From: Anagrus nilaparvatae
Lineage: Eukaryota; Arthropoda; Insecta; Hymenoptera; Mymaridae
Assembly (NCBI GenBank): GCA_022575985.1
Contig: JAKSXM010000002.1
Location: 16,107,001-16,171,000, forward strand
Length of the DNA: 64,000 bases
Reading direction: 5' to 3'
In this document: positions 23,801 through 38,800 of the stretch, one piece after another
Position numbering within the stretch: the stretch's first letter is position 1
Layout: every line of letters begins with the position of its first letter
Notes under the pieces: model-generated
What the model saw: only the letters and a program-made list of their open reading frames with translations
Database searches by the model: none
What the model was told of the DNA's origin: nothing
Translations under genes and position numbers: made by a program

Positions 23801-26800
23801 ATTTTTGCCCACAAAAATAATTTCTTACTTTTTTATTTAAAATAAAGATAATATGATGCACATGATTTTTACGATTTGAATGAATTAATTTGATTTAAAA
23901 TGCATTTTTATTACTTTACCAAACAAAATTTACATTAGAAGCAAATACTTTAACAGGTTAATCAATTCCAATATAGTTGAATTTAGAAAATAATATATAT
24001 TCAGAAAAAATATCTTTAAAAAATTTAACGGCTTGACCCCAAAACGCTATTTGTTAAATAATAAGTTAATGTTTTATAACATTTATTGGCCAAATATACA
24101 TATTTTTTAACTATTTATTTGGTACCTTAATTTTTATTAAATTTGTTAATTTAGTTTTTATATTTTATTAAATTTTGTAAAGATACTTTTTTTTTTCGTT
24201 ACTATTATAACGTCAAAAACTTTAGTATGGTACTTTTGGACGGCAGCGTGTCTTTCATTCTAAAAATGCACTTTGATATGAAAATCATCTCTAACTATCA
24301 CTTTGAAATTTTAAAGGAACTGAAATCACAAAACAGTCGATTTTTTACCGCAAAATAAGCCTCAGAGTAAATAATATAAACATTTATTCGCAAGGATTCC
24401 AATATTTTATACTAAGAATTTGCTTACATTTTTATTTTGTTTTGTTGTTTTAATGTTTTTGATTTACTCTCTTTTGATTTCAAAATAAAATTATTTTCTA
24501 TAATTTTAATATAGGCTGCTAGTAGGAAAGTTCATTCTGTTGGAGTAAACTGTATTTATTTACAAGTATCTTTGTAACTTTCGCAATGCACACACGTATC
24601 ATAGTAAATGAATGTATCTTGACACATATCCAGAAATTTTTTCGGGGGGGGGGGCCGAAAATTTTTGGACGGAAACCAGAACCTAATAATAATAATAATA
24701 ATTATAAATTTCTTTAAAAACAATTAAAATTTAATGATTTTGTTATTTATATTATTTAGAAGTAGCATTTGCTAATAAACAATAGGGTGATTGCATAGTA
24801 TTGCGATTATTTGATATTATAAAGTGTAACAGTTTTAACTTAAAGTGTAAAATATTATTTTTCAACTTGATTTTAGAAATCTTAACACATTTGCTGCGTC
24901 ATGGGCGAAATGGAGAGATTCCCGTGCGTTATGGGTGTATAACATATTTTACCCATATTTTATTTTTGAAAGTTAATTAGTAACGTCTGTAAAATTAAAT
25001 CAAGTAAAAGTATCAAAGATATTTTGAGCTAATTTTGAGTCGAGTACGCCAATGCTTCTTTTCTTCATATAAAATATATACAACAACAAAAACATTTACA
25101 TGTAAAAATGACGCAAGTTTGCTATACGTGCTTGTATTTTGGCCTTTGTTTTTAGGTGTAAAAATTTTTCACTGCTAAAGTTTTAAGATCTGAAAAACTT
25201 TACGCAAGTTTTAAATATTTAAAAAATATATTTTATTTAAATTTGCTGTATTGAAAATTACCAATTATTATCTGAAGCAAATTGACCCTTAATTAATCCA
25301 TCTTACAATTATCAATAATTATTTGTAAAAACTTGCCAGGCCGCCAAGTAAAAAAAAGTTGAAAATTTGAAAATTAATTTGCAAAATAAAGCATTTTTCA
25401 TAATTAATTAACGGCCTGACAAGTTTTTTTAAATAATTATTGATAATTGTAAGATGGATTAATTAAGGGTCAATTTGCTTCAGATAATAATTGGTAACTT
25501 TCAATACAGCAAATTTAAATAAAATATATTTTTTAAATATTTAAAACTTGCGTAAAGTTTTTCAGATCTTAAAACTTTAGCAGTGAAAAATTTTTACACC
25601 TAAAAACAAAGGCCAAAATACAAGCACGTATAGCAAACTTGGGTCATTTTTACATGTAAATGTTTTTGTTGTTGTAAGATCTCATTCATTTCATTAAAGA
25701 TACACGGCGAGGCTGCTTTGCTTGAATTTTATTTGCTGCTTGAAAATTCAAGCAAATTGCTTGAAAATTAAAGTAAATGCTTGAAAATTCAAGCAAATGC
25801 TTGAAATTTTAAGCAATTCAAGCAACTGCTTGAATTTTCAAGCAAAGCAGCCTGGCCGTGTATACATTAATACACAGTCAAATTGGAGTTTTTTCTATCC
25901 CTTTCTACTATTAATTGTTATTATTATTATTATCTCTCTATTCGTTTTATACTTCTCCTAGGCAGCACCTTAAGTTTATATACAATTTTTTTAAAAGTAC
26001 CGCCGCTGATCGAATCGAATCTCTCGAACTTCTCGAATATGATAAACTTTCTCTTAAAAGACTACATTAGAGTGCCAGTCTGTGAAACGGAAGAGAAAAT
26101 TCTCGTATATCTAGGTGTCGTTCAAACTTGCGTCCTGAGACGACACGTCTCTGTAGATAAGTACACTACGAAACGAAATTTTCTCAAACGATTACAAATG
26201 ACTTGAAAAATAGAAAAAATTTTTAAAAAATTTTTCTTTTTTTTTTAATTGTCCTAAGTCTCATGGTACCGATATCCACCCGTATATCCCAAGTAAGCGG
26301 AAAAACATTTCTTTTTAATTTTCTCTGACTTTCAAGTAATTTAAAACCGTTTGACAAGATAAAAAAATTCCGCTAGCTACAACAGAATTTTTTTCAATGT
26401 AGATAACTGAACCAATAAGGGACTTGTAAGTAATCAAATTTATATAAATTGTACACCAATGCCTTTATTAATTGGCGCACTGCTAATTTTTATAAATAAT
26501 TTTTAATAAAATAATATATTCTTTTAAATTTTAATCAAAAAGTCGAAAAAAAATGCAAATTTGAAAAAAATTCACAAGCGTGACCACGTGATATGACATC
26601 ATAAAACCCTTTAAGAAATACACAGTTTCTAACGCACACATGTAAGAATAATATCTTTCATTAGCTAATAATTTTAATAACTTTTTAGATTAAAATCTAT
26701 TTATAAACAAAATCAAAACAAAATTAATGTGATTAGGTACGCTTATTTACTACGACCCGAGCCTACACGCATAGAAGCCGAGCGGGTATAATAGAGGATG

Positions 26801-29800
26801 AGTTTTGTCGATCATATATTCTAGGGTCTCTACCTATAATTCGCAGTGTCGGAATTTCTCATCCGGCATTTTACGGGATGAACTTTCTCTCATCCTTCGT
26901 TTTACAAGATCAGCTGCGCGCGCTGATTTTCGTATATATAAATAGAATTTTTTTTACTTATAATAATATATACGTGCACGTGCTTCATGTGTTTTCGCAT
27001 TGGGTTTTTCATGTAATTTTTATTATACTAGTATTAAGCGCGCGTCGCGCGCAAAATGATTTACAACTATCAACCTTAATTATTTTCTTAAATACCAAAA
27101 TTTATTCTTATACTTTAATTTTTTTATTCATATCAACTACTCGACGTACTATAACTAACCTCAAAAATAATAAAAATATAATATAAACAATAAAACAATT
27201 AATTTTAACCTATTAACAATGAAATTTATATGAGCCAATCAGAATGACTCTTTAGCTATAACAATGTACATAGTTACTGTTGCAATCATGTCCTTTTTAA
27301 AAAAGGAATTTATTAATCATAATTAATATTAAAAAATGTATAAAAAGTATTATGTTTCATATTTTAAATATATTAAATATATTAAATAATATTTTAAATA
27401 TATTAAATAATTAAATAATGAGTGCTCTAAGTATAGTATCAGGCATTTTTTAAATATAAAAATTGATTCGCATTAATTTAAAAATTTTTTTAATAAAAAT
27501 TATAATTATAATTAATAAATTTAATTTTAACAATTATATATGAAAAAACAAATGCGAAAACAAAGTGCATGTATAATATTTAAGTAAAAAAAATTCTATT
27601 TATATTGTATATACGAAAATCAGCGCGCGCAGCTGATCTTGTAAAACAAAGGATGAGAGAAAGTTCATCCCGTAAAATGCCGGATGAGAAATTCCGACAC
27701 TGCGAATTATAGGTAGAGACCCTAGAATATAGGATCGACAAACTCATCCTCTATTATACCCGCTCGGCTTCTATGCGTGTAGACACTTTTCAAAACATAA
27801 ATAAGAGGAAAAGAGACAGAGCAATGATAAAATTTAAAATTTTTTTTTAGTTTTTAATAATTAATAAAAAATTATAGAAACAAAATTTTAAAAAATAAAA
27901 AAATAAAGTTTCTATAAATTACAAATTTTTCAAAATACGCATGAAATTTTTGATGCAATAAAAAAACAATTTTTCTGAATAAATTGATAATAATGAAAAA
28001 AATCAAAACACACCAGATTAGCCTTTAAAAAAATACCGAAATGCAGCGAATATTTTAAGAATAAAAAATACCTAAACCTTTTTAAATAAAAAAAGATTTT
28101 AGGACTAATTTAAAATTGTCTGACTGTAGACGCCAAACTAACATTTGGTTATTTACAATCGCAAAAAGTGAATTATTTATAAAAATTTGTAAAAATAAAC
28201 TTTAAAAAAAATAAATCAACCGTAACTTATTGGTTAATAATACAAAGTAACAATGAACAAATTTAATATGCAAAAGATTTTTTTTAAACTTAAAAAATTT
28301 ATTTTTGAGTATCTCAAAAACTTGTATATCTGAAACGTATACACTATCCTTGTTAGTGTGCAACAAATATAGGTACTTTGGAACATTACTTTTTTCAAGA
28401 TAAGTCTTTCGTATAAAAATTTGATGATTATCTTTTAAAGAAGCATTTTATAAAATGCGTAATTAAAATTAAAAGATGGGAGTGATGCATAATAAAAATA
28501 TGGAGGCTAGCGAAAAGCCAAAAAAGATAATGAATTCAAATTAATTAAGAACACGAAATACTATAAGATTAAGATTTTAAATTTAGTCGAAAAAATAATA
28601 ATAAAAAATGTATATATTTAATTTAATCACGTAATTAAATATTAAATAATGATTAGCATATTTTTCGATGTTTCTATTCAAACGGCAAAAAAATGGACGC
28701 ACATTTTTTGTGTATTTTATTAAACGATTTACGAATAATTACTATATTTTTTATTTCTCAAAAAAAAATTATTAAATTAATGTAAATAATTTTTGAATAA
28801 AATTTAATTAAAAATTACTAAATTAACTATTAAACTATTAAAAATTATTATATTAATTTAATTATTTTTTGAGCAAATTATTAAAAAAGCGTGGTTAATC
28901 ATAGCGTGGTTACTTACTTTTTATCTTTTCTTCTACCTGACGAACTCATTTTTTATATTTTCGTTATTTATAATTTTATTTCATTTTTTTATACTATAAT
29001 TTATACTTTTTTTTATTTAATAAAATAGCAACATAATTCTTTGTGTTTTAATAGTTTTATAAGACTTTGTACAAAGCTATCTTTAGCGTCCATGTTGCTA
29101 CCAATGATGCCGGTAAGAGAAAGAGAAGCCCTCTATCTCGTCTCTACGAAATTTGAAGAAACTTTTTTATTACTAGTTGTTAGTACTTTTCTAGTTATAA
29201 AATATTTTACGCGGTATCACTAAAAAATTTATTATAATTTTTGAAACTTCTTATAAATTTTTTTAATGATTTATATTTTACTTAAATATTTTAAGAAAAT
29301 TAAAGCATTTTTTAAAATAATTTTATTTTATTTATTTTTTTTTAAATCAAATTGTGACTTTGCCATCAAAATTTTATGAGAAACTTATGCGTCTGTACAT
29401 GTAATTTTAGTTAATTTATTAAAATTTTGAAAAAAATATATACAATTTTTTTTTTAATTTATCTTTAGTTTATTCAAATTATGAAACAACAGTTAATAAA
29501 TACTGAAATTGTCTCAAAAATTAATATTTTATTAAATTTTTCACTGTAAAGTCTTGCGTATGGGTATGGTAGTAAAATTATTTTAGAAACTTTTGTAAAA
29601 TTCTGAGAAAAATTTACTATTAGATAATAATCATAAGTAAGATTTTTTACAGTCTAAGTTCTAAATAAAACTAAGAGTTTGCTATTTTGAAAAAAAAAAC
29701 GGTGAAATTGAAACCTTTTCTTTACTAGCGAGCAATATTTACTACATTCTAATTTTAAGAGGCCGTCATTAGACACTAATGCCCTTTGTCAGATTTATAG

Positions 29801-32800
29801 ACAAAAGAAACTCGACTACATTCCCTCTGCGCTACGCACCTTGGGCCTATGATACTTCGCATTTGCCAAAACCAGAGATTGATTAATGCCATTAATTTAG
29901 TAATATTACACGAAATGATTACTTTTCTCAGAAAATATAATAGCTCCGTCCAATTACTCCACTAGATTTTGTAATGAGTAATAAAGTATTACCATTAACC
30001 ATTATTCATTACAAATATTATAAAAATGGGTGTTGTACTACAGCAAATAACTAGGTTTTTAACGTTTTAACAAAATTTCGATATTAAAAAAAATTAATGA
30101 TGTACTGTAATATAAATCACATGCAATGTGTAATGGATAATAAACATTACAAGTAGTTTGTAATGATTTCTTATTACAAAAAGTAACATGCATACTAAAC
30201 GATTAATGATTTTTTTCATTAAGCATTACAATTTCTTTAATTTTAATATCTCATGGCAAATTACGAGTTCTAAGATCCCTGGCCAAAGTAAATTTTTCCA
30301 AGACCTGTTTAAGAACGTTAAAATTACGAAACCCTAGGTGAATTAGACCCAAAATTAATACAATTTTCCATTTAATTTTATAAGAAAGTTACCTTAACTT
30401 CATTAATACCATCAACATATAATTTGTTCTATAAATAAATACAAATTCTCAGTAAATTCTCATGATAAAAACTGTAATAAAAGAAAAATAAAATCGATAA
30501 ATTCTATAAATCTGCATGGAAAAAATTATCTGATGTTATTAAACTACTTTTATTCCATTACTTACTAACAACTAATGCACGTAAAGATCTAAACTTTAAA
30601 GTTAAGATTACTGACATAATTTTTCAATATTTTTTAAAACCATTAATTTTCCTTTAGAAATTTGATGATAAATTACATAAGCGATATTCAAAAGTTTAAA
30701 AAAAATCATACTTAAGTAAATTTGATAAATTGCGTGTTTGAGGATTATGTTAAGGTAATATTTAATAGAAAAATTCAATTTTATTATAGCACGATTTATA
30801 AGTTAAATGTAAGGAAGTATCGTAAAAGGTTTTGATAAAATATGTACATGAGATATTCCATGATGAAAATTGATTTTTTGTGTAAAAATTTTTAGTTATT
30901 CCATTAACAAATATGTTAAAGTTTAGAGTTACACTGTAAAAAGTAACTTTCTTAGATTTACAAAAAAAATAGAATTTTTTCGAAAAATTAGTGAATTTTC
31001 AAAAAATTTTGTAAATATTCGATAAAAATCGTAAATTTACTAAATTTAGTATATTATCGAAAAATTCAAGAATTCTCTGTTTTTTTTTGTGATTTTACGA
31101 TAAAATTTGTAAATTCACAACTATTTTTTGAAAATTTTCAAAATAAAATTGTAAATTATCAATTTTTCTTACGAATTTACAAAAAAAAATCGAGAATACT
31201 CCAATTTTTTGTTAATATACTAAATTTAGTGAATATACGATTTTTTTCGAATATTTACAAATTTGTTCAAAAATTTACTAATTTTTTGAAAATATTCTAA
31301 TTATTTTGTTAATATAAGAAAGTTACTTTTTATAGTGTACTATGTGATTGAATTGGAATTTGTTCCAATAGAAGTAGCAAAATATTAATTTTTACTTTAC
31401 TGATGGCGAGACTGATGATAAACTATGATTTTGGCCATTTTTTAGTTAATAACGAGAAAACACGTGTTTGTACCTATTTATCTACTTTAGTATTTGTTCC
31501 TCTTATAATCGTCGAAAACCCAAATTTTCTTTGTTATACCTCACATTTATTAATTTATATAAAGCTTTCAACTATTAAACAAAATTAAATTTACGTTTAA
31601 TCAATACCAAACAGAAACAGCAATAAATGGCAAAATAAATTAAATCAGAATATATACATATTTATTTGTAATAAAAAAAATAAATATAATAAATTCTTAC
31701 ATAATAAAAAAGTACATAAAATTTATTATTCTATTATGTCATGCAATTCAATTAAAAATTTCTTATTAAAAAAAATATACAATATAATTTATTATAATTT
31801 AAATTGAATTAATTAAAAATAATGAGTTAATAAAAGCTAATATATAATTTTTTTTTACAGATTTAATAGTAAAAGATGGCGAGATGCCAAATCCATGTAA
31901 CACGGATATAGAATCAGAAGCTCCTTTGGGAGCACATGTCTGCAATGCAAATTATTCAAAATGTTCCGAAAGATGGGAGGGACCAAACAATGGAATTACA
32001 AGTTTTGATAACATCGGATTTGCTATGCTTACTGTCTTCCAATGTATCACTATGGAGGGCTGGACTGCCATATTGTACTGGGTAAAACAAGAAATATGTT
32101 CATCAGTGTTGATAATAAATTCAAATTATAAATCGAAATTAAAACGATCCTAATTTAATATACTCTCCTGTGTGCATAAATAAATAAACTCTTTTTTTTT
32201 AATTGAATTTAAACTATTTATAAAATATCAGATAAATAATAAAATCGTAAATCTGACGTCAAATAAGTATAGCGTTATAAAGTATGTCAAGAAAATGATA
32301 TAGTTTTTTCAAAATTTACTTTGACAAGTTCGTTTTAAATTAAATTAATCATTTTTTTTCACGTTTTAATTTGCGAAATTTATCTTAAAAATAGGTAAAT
32401 TAAGAGCAAAAATAAAGCTTTTAGAACAACAAGAAATTGACAAGATAAGCTAATAAAATGACGTGTAAAGTTTATATAATATGAATGTATGCATAAAATA
32501 TTGATTAAAATTTATTTATAGTTATGCTTATATATGCACTTTTTTCCGAGCTTTTTTTAAAGTAGGGTGAAATATTTTATATTTTTATAAGTCTTTGTGA
32601 AATCGCTGAATCGGAAAATTAAATAATTTTTAAAGTTAAATAGAAAAATAAACTTATCAAGTACTTATTTATTTTATCGTCGATAAGTATCTTATTGTCT
32701 AATTGTTCGAATTTTATTTCTGGCAACGAAATATATTATGCTCGCGTTTATGTTGATAGCAAGCTTAGAAGATTAATATAAGTATCTTAAAATTTTCATC

Positions 32801-35800
32801 GGGATCATACTAATTAAATTAAAAGCTTAAATATTGATAATGATTAGAAGGTGTTTTCGCTAATGTTTTAAACAAAATGCGCAGTATTTTTAGGCTCGCT
32901 GGTCACGAATTTTCGGATCCGGAGGGTATTTCATCCTTAAATATCTGTTTATATCTACCTTGATATCCACAAACCATATTAAAGATTTGGCATAAATTAG
33001 AAATTTTTAGATCCAAATGAGTCAAAATTAATCTACCGGTTTTTTTGGTCACTGATTACGAATTTTAGTGCCCCAAGAGCTTAAAATTGAATTAGCATCC
33101 TTTGATTGTCAAAAACTTTTTTTTAAGAACGTATTTGCTATATTCAGGGGTGTTTTTACCACCTTAAAGGCGCTTAGTTCATTTTAAAAACCTGAGATTC
33201 CAAGATTTGCAATAAATATAAGGTTGAATCTCCTAACGATTTTTAAATATTGCAAAAGCATTTTTGAAAAAGCGTAAAATTTCAATTTCAGGATATTCCA
33301 CCCTTATAGAAAACTTCCAGGGTTCAAAAATTCGTGATCAGTTCATAAATCCGCATTTTGTTCGGCGTATAAAACACATTCCCTCATAAATTTATTTTTT
33401 AACAATAACTAAATATATTTTTCGAAAACCCAATTATTTTAAAATGCAAACAGGAGAGTAATCACAAGCATCGTTGTTAATATAAATGTTGTGTACTTGA
33501 TGTATTTCAATTTCCTTTTCTATAAATCTCTACCTCTGAATTTTCTTTTCTTTCTGTATTCTATATACCTATATATATATTTTTAAAACTGTTTCTTTCT
33601 ATATATGTATATGTGTTTCTTTGATTTTATTGCTATTGGGTGTTTTTGGTTTTTATTTTTTATAGATGTTTGTAAAATAAATATATGATCTTGATGATAT
33701 TCAAATAATTTAAATATACTGTAAATATATAAAAAATTAAATGAAAATTAAATGAGAAATCGTACCATTTATATAAAGGTAATATAAAATCGTTTAATTT
33801 AACAACTAAAATAATAAAAAAAAAAAATTTATAAATGCTCTATAAATTTCTGCATTGCATTATTTACTGACCTGTACATGAAACTAATATTATAACGCAT
33901 GAAACAGAAGATATATATGAATTTGTTTTTTAGTTTTTTGGCTTATCATACGTAAAGGATCTTTTAGGTAATACTAATCTCCCTGCTACGAAATTTCTAT
34001 ACTTAAATTAATTTATTCCTGAATATCTATGATTATTTTAAAAATATTATAACTATATTTCAAAAATGAATCCCAAAAACAATACATCAACATTGGTTTT
34101 TCTTCGTATTTCCTGAATTTTCTGCATTATTTAAATGGAAATTATTGGTTTATTTCTGATTAATACTTTTTGAAAAGTATATATCTCTAAAAAAAAAAGA
34201 AATGCACCAAACTCAGGGGTGTCAAATTCTAGTTGCTCGCGTTTCGAAATCAGCTCACTTTGACATACTTAAAAAATTAAAGATTAACCAAAATTAATAG
34301 AAATTTTGAGTTATTTTCGCAAAAGTTATGATAATTACTGAAATTCATAAAATATGCATATATTCCTGAATCATTTTTTTAGTCTTTAATTTTTGAAATA
34401 GCACTTTTTATGAGTAAAACTTATTTTTTAAAGATTTTTAGAGTGATTTGCCATCATTTGTTATTGCTGATCCATTATACGTTAAATACAAATGAATGCA
34501 ATTTAATCCACTTAGATACACATTTACCTCAATAAAAATTCAATTTTTTTTTACAGTAACAAGCTGATCCTTCCGAATTACCTTGTGTATGACTAACGAA
34601 TTCGCCTATCCAATTAGTAACGATGTTCTGTTTCATTTAATTTTCAAAAGTAAATTTACAGAATATGCTATAACTCTTTAAAAAAAAACTAACAAAAGCA
34701 TAAAAGAAAATTTCAAAACAAACACTTTTGGTCTTAAAAAATTCATTTTAGAAAATTAAAATTTAAAAAGGCTATATTTTTTTCTCAGGACCAAAACTTG
34801 AGAAGAGTATGAGCACCCCTTAAGCAAAATTATCAGAAAACTAAAAAACAAAACCATATGTATATTGCTGATTTGCATGTCTAATATACTGCAACAAATG
34901 CAATACATTATATTCAAATTCACATTGGGTTAAATGTATATTCTCTTAATAAACTTTATATTGGATCAAAATTTACACTCTATTACACACAATCAATAGA
35001 TATATGATAAACTTACAAGCTTTAACTTTTTTTTTGTTTAACAATGAAATTTTTTTTTTTTTTACAATAATTTTTGGTACGATTTCTCTATAATTTTGGA
35101 CTTTGTTAATTCAAAAGTACAAAATTAAGCTTTTACGCACAAACTTTGGTTATGTTTTGGTCAATATTTTTAAATAAATAATTGGTTTTTATTTAACTGT
35201 GGACTTATAAGCGAAAATACATCAGGTTTTTTTAACTTTTGGTTAAAATTTCTAAAGTATATGTATTAAAATTTGATCAAACCAGAAGTAATTTTATTTA
35301 TGGTCCAAGTTGATTTTACCTTTAAATAAAAATGACAAGGAAATGGGTTGATTTTTTGGATTTAAAAATCATAACATAAACCAAAAGTTTAAAAAGATAA
35401 TCAAGATAATCTTCAGCATTTAATTTAGGATTCTTTCGGTGCTCTTTGAACGAACTTCAAGTTTATTTTAGCTAAAAACGTTAGAAACAGTCCTTCCAAA
35501 AAATTATTTCTCACTTAAAGTCTCATAAAAACCTTATTATAAAGTAAAATACCCATTTTCACTCTAGAATAAATAATGTCTGCTAAATTCCCTTCATATC
35601 AATTTAATTCAAGATCGACACTATTTTTACAAAGCTAATAAAATTAATAATAAAATACAATAGAAAAAAAATGGCATTCTATTAAAACTTTTATCGTTTC
35701 TCTCAACTGTACAATATCTAATGTCCTGGAATAAATGATACTCAGATGATATTAAATTTAAGTAACGTAATAAATAGAAAATCTGATAGAAAAATTTTGG

Positions 35801-38800
35801 TAACAGTTTTTAAACTTTATTGTAGATTATTCTAAGTAGTAATTATATTAATTAATACTTTGGTAATTAAACAGATTTTTTTTTGTATTTAGAATAATAA
35901 TAATGAAGTAAAATTTAATTACTTTGAATTTAGAGAGTGTCCAATTACCACATTAGACTTAAGGTAATGTTATTATTGTGGCTTTTGCGCATTATTATAC
36001 ATTTTTACTTATTAAATTAAATCTTAAACTTAATTATTTTTAATTGTAATGGGTGTTCTTAATATTGTAATCTGAGAAATTTTTAACTGGATATAATTAA
36101 AATATTTTCAGATTTAAAAAAAAAATTTTATTCAATGGTTTTATTGATATTTTTATTTAAAGATATGTGAACTTGTCCTAAATAAATTCTTTTTGCGGGT
36201 TTGAAGGAAAATTTTCTTACATTAGAAATCTTAGAATCACTGTTAATTTGGGAAAGAACGAGACAATATATGGTGACCACTCTGACAAGGGGAGTTCAAT
36301 ACATATGGAACACCAAATAATACCAAGCGATTATCGATCAGTTTAATATGTTGAATAAATCTGTCGAGCACTCTCCGTTCATGCTAATGAGCCTTCTGGA
36401 CCTAAAAATGCAGGACTCAATGTTATAAAATAAAGTTTTTTAGTAATTTTCAATAAAATGCTGCAACCTCGTTAGTTATACAGAACTTTTCTAGTTCATT
36501 TCATTTTTTTAGTGTAAGCACCACCTTTCAATCCCTTTAAACCGCAAATTTTTATCACCGATTCTCTCATCGCTATAGTCAGTAATTCAAATGCCCATTT
36601 TTGGCCCAAAACGACCAGTTTTTAATTTGCTGCCAAAATTAAAATTTTCTATGAAAATAAATTTTATATTTTGAAAGTTTAGCCTAAAGATCCAATCTTC
36701 CGAAAATTCTTTACTCGCCTCTTTTCAACTATTTATTTTGCTGTGATAATTTAAATTCCAAATTTTCGGGTTTTTAAAAAATGTCTATTTTTATTACTAT
36801 CACTGTAGTGTAGACCAACATCTCAAAAACGGCTCAAAGAAATCAAATGAGTAAAGAACTTTTGAAAATTTGAAGCTTATACGAAAACTTTAAGACCTCT
36901 AAAATCCATTGTCGTTAAAAATGGAAATTTTGTCAGCAAATTAAAAATTGGTCATTTTGGGGCGAAAATAGCCGATTGGTTTATTGATTACATCGGTAAA
37001 CAATTAGTAATAAAATTTTGCGATTTATAGGGATTGAAAAGAGACGTTTACACACAAAAAATGAGACCAACCAGAAGTATTTTGGTTATGGCTTCTGAAG
37101 TTGCAGCGATATATTGAAAATTACCAAAGAACCCTATCAAATAATATGGAACCCTGCGTTTCTAGGCCCAGAAGGCCCATCGGCATTCATGTAGGTTAAT
37201 CGTGCTTTTTCAACATATAATAAACTTATTCATAAACATTGTTGTAAATTGGTGATCCAAATGTAATTAAACTTCCCTTGTGAATGATTTCTGGGTCTTT
37301 AAATTTTTCAAATAGCTCAACAATGGCAAATTTATAGTCAGTTTTGCATGGATTTACCAAAGCTTGAAAAAAATTAATCAAAATTATCTGGAATAACTCA
37401 TATATTTATTCTCCAATAATATTTAAATCAAATACATAAAAATATCAAATTTATATTCATTAAAAAAACTAAAAAAAGATAATTGCTTTAATTTACATAT
37501 TTATTCATAAAATAATGCAAAAGTTTAATAAAAACAGGTAAATAAATAAATATTCATCATGATCATATAAAAACCACTATTAATTTTTATTATTATTTTT
37601 AATTTATTTTTATTTTGTTTTATACAAAAAAAAAAAAAAATTATTTTTGTTTTTATTGAATCCTAAATAAAAAAATAAACCTTGCTATAAAATTTGTGTA
37701 TTTGCATTTCTATGTATTGCTATATGAACACTGACGTATATATTCATCTTGCTCAGTATGACACTGCCAGTTTCAGCCCTCATTTATATTAATAAATATT
37801 CTTCGATATTATTTTTTTTTTTGCATAATTATTTTTTTTTTTATTTTAGCAGTGTTGGCTTTGGTAATGATTTAACTCTGTAAAATTCTTATTGCTAGTT
37901 TATCTATATCCTGTGTACCTTAAATGTATTCATGTTTCATAAAAATTTTTATAAGGGTGGTTATTTTTGAATTTATAAAATTATCCCTGCTTGAAAATTG
38001 ATGCTTTATTGAGAAATAAATGGATTTTATATGCAGCTGAGAAATTGAAAAAAACAAGCTTAATGATTTATAATTTTTTAGTAAAAGAACCTTGCAAAAT
38101 TTATTTGGAAACCAGTCTTATGATTAAATTTGTTGAAAGCAGTTTATTTTGTACTTCTGATGAAAAGTCCAAATATGGTCAAAACTCTAAATGCTCATAT
38201 TAAGGGAATGCAGCCCATTTTATGTCTCAACATCAGTAAAAGACCAATTATTATTATAGGATTTCGGTCTTATGATGAAATTTGCTAATTTGAGGAAAGG
38301 TTCCATTCGGTAAACCTGATCAAAAGTACCAATATTGACTATATATCTATATGTAAGGTGTATGACCCATTTTATGTCTCAAAATCCTTTGACCTTATTG
38401 AGGCTTTTGATCAGAAGTACAAAATGGAACATTTCCCTGCGTTTCAGCAAATTTCACCAAAATAAAGATTTTCATATAAATTGTGCAAGGTCCTTTGACA
38501 AAAAACTTCAAAATTACCCGAAAATTTGTAATTTTAATATTAAACTACGAAAATATTTTCCCTCCATGTCTAACATACTTTAATACAGTCAACTATTTTT
38601 GCTTTTTTTCTTACATAAATTCTTGAAATATTAAAATTATGGAAAAATAAGTAAAATTTTAATATTAAAATATTTGACATAAAATATTCTACCCTATTTG
38701 ACATTAATATTCTACCTAAGTTAAATTTCAAGGCAAAAAATGAGTAAAATTATTGTATTTCAAAAAATAGTTTCATAAGCAATAGTACTTTTTATCATAT

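Noticed and set aside
25883..26206. 107-codon open frame with [21 protein letters not shown]
   Set aside because: Slightly more coding-like in its second half but overlaps an inverted repeat, has no recognised domain, and lacks splice or start context.
26878..27186. 102-codon open frame
   Set aside because: It falls in one arm and the loop of the 26763-27782 foldback.
31884..32153. Independent small gene starting MPNPCNTD
   Set aside because: It is the cac pore-loop exon (31861-32081) read through into the intron.
37991..38583. Possible small coding genes
   Set aside because: The open frames sit in the diverged inverted repeat at 38086-38500 and have no conserved motif.
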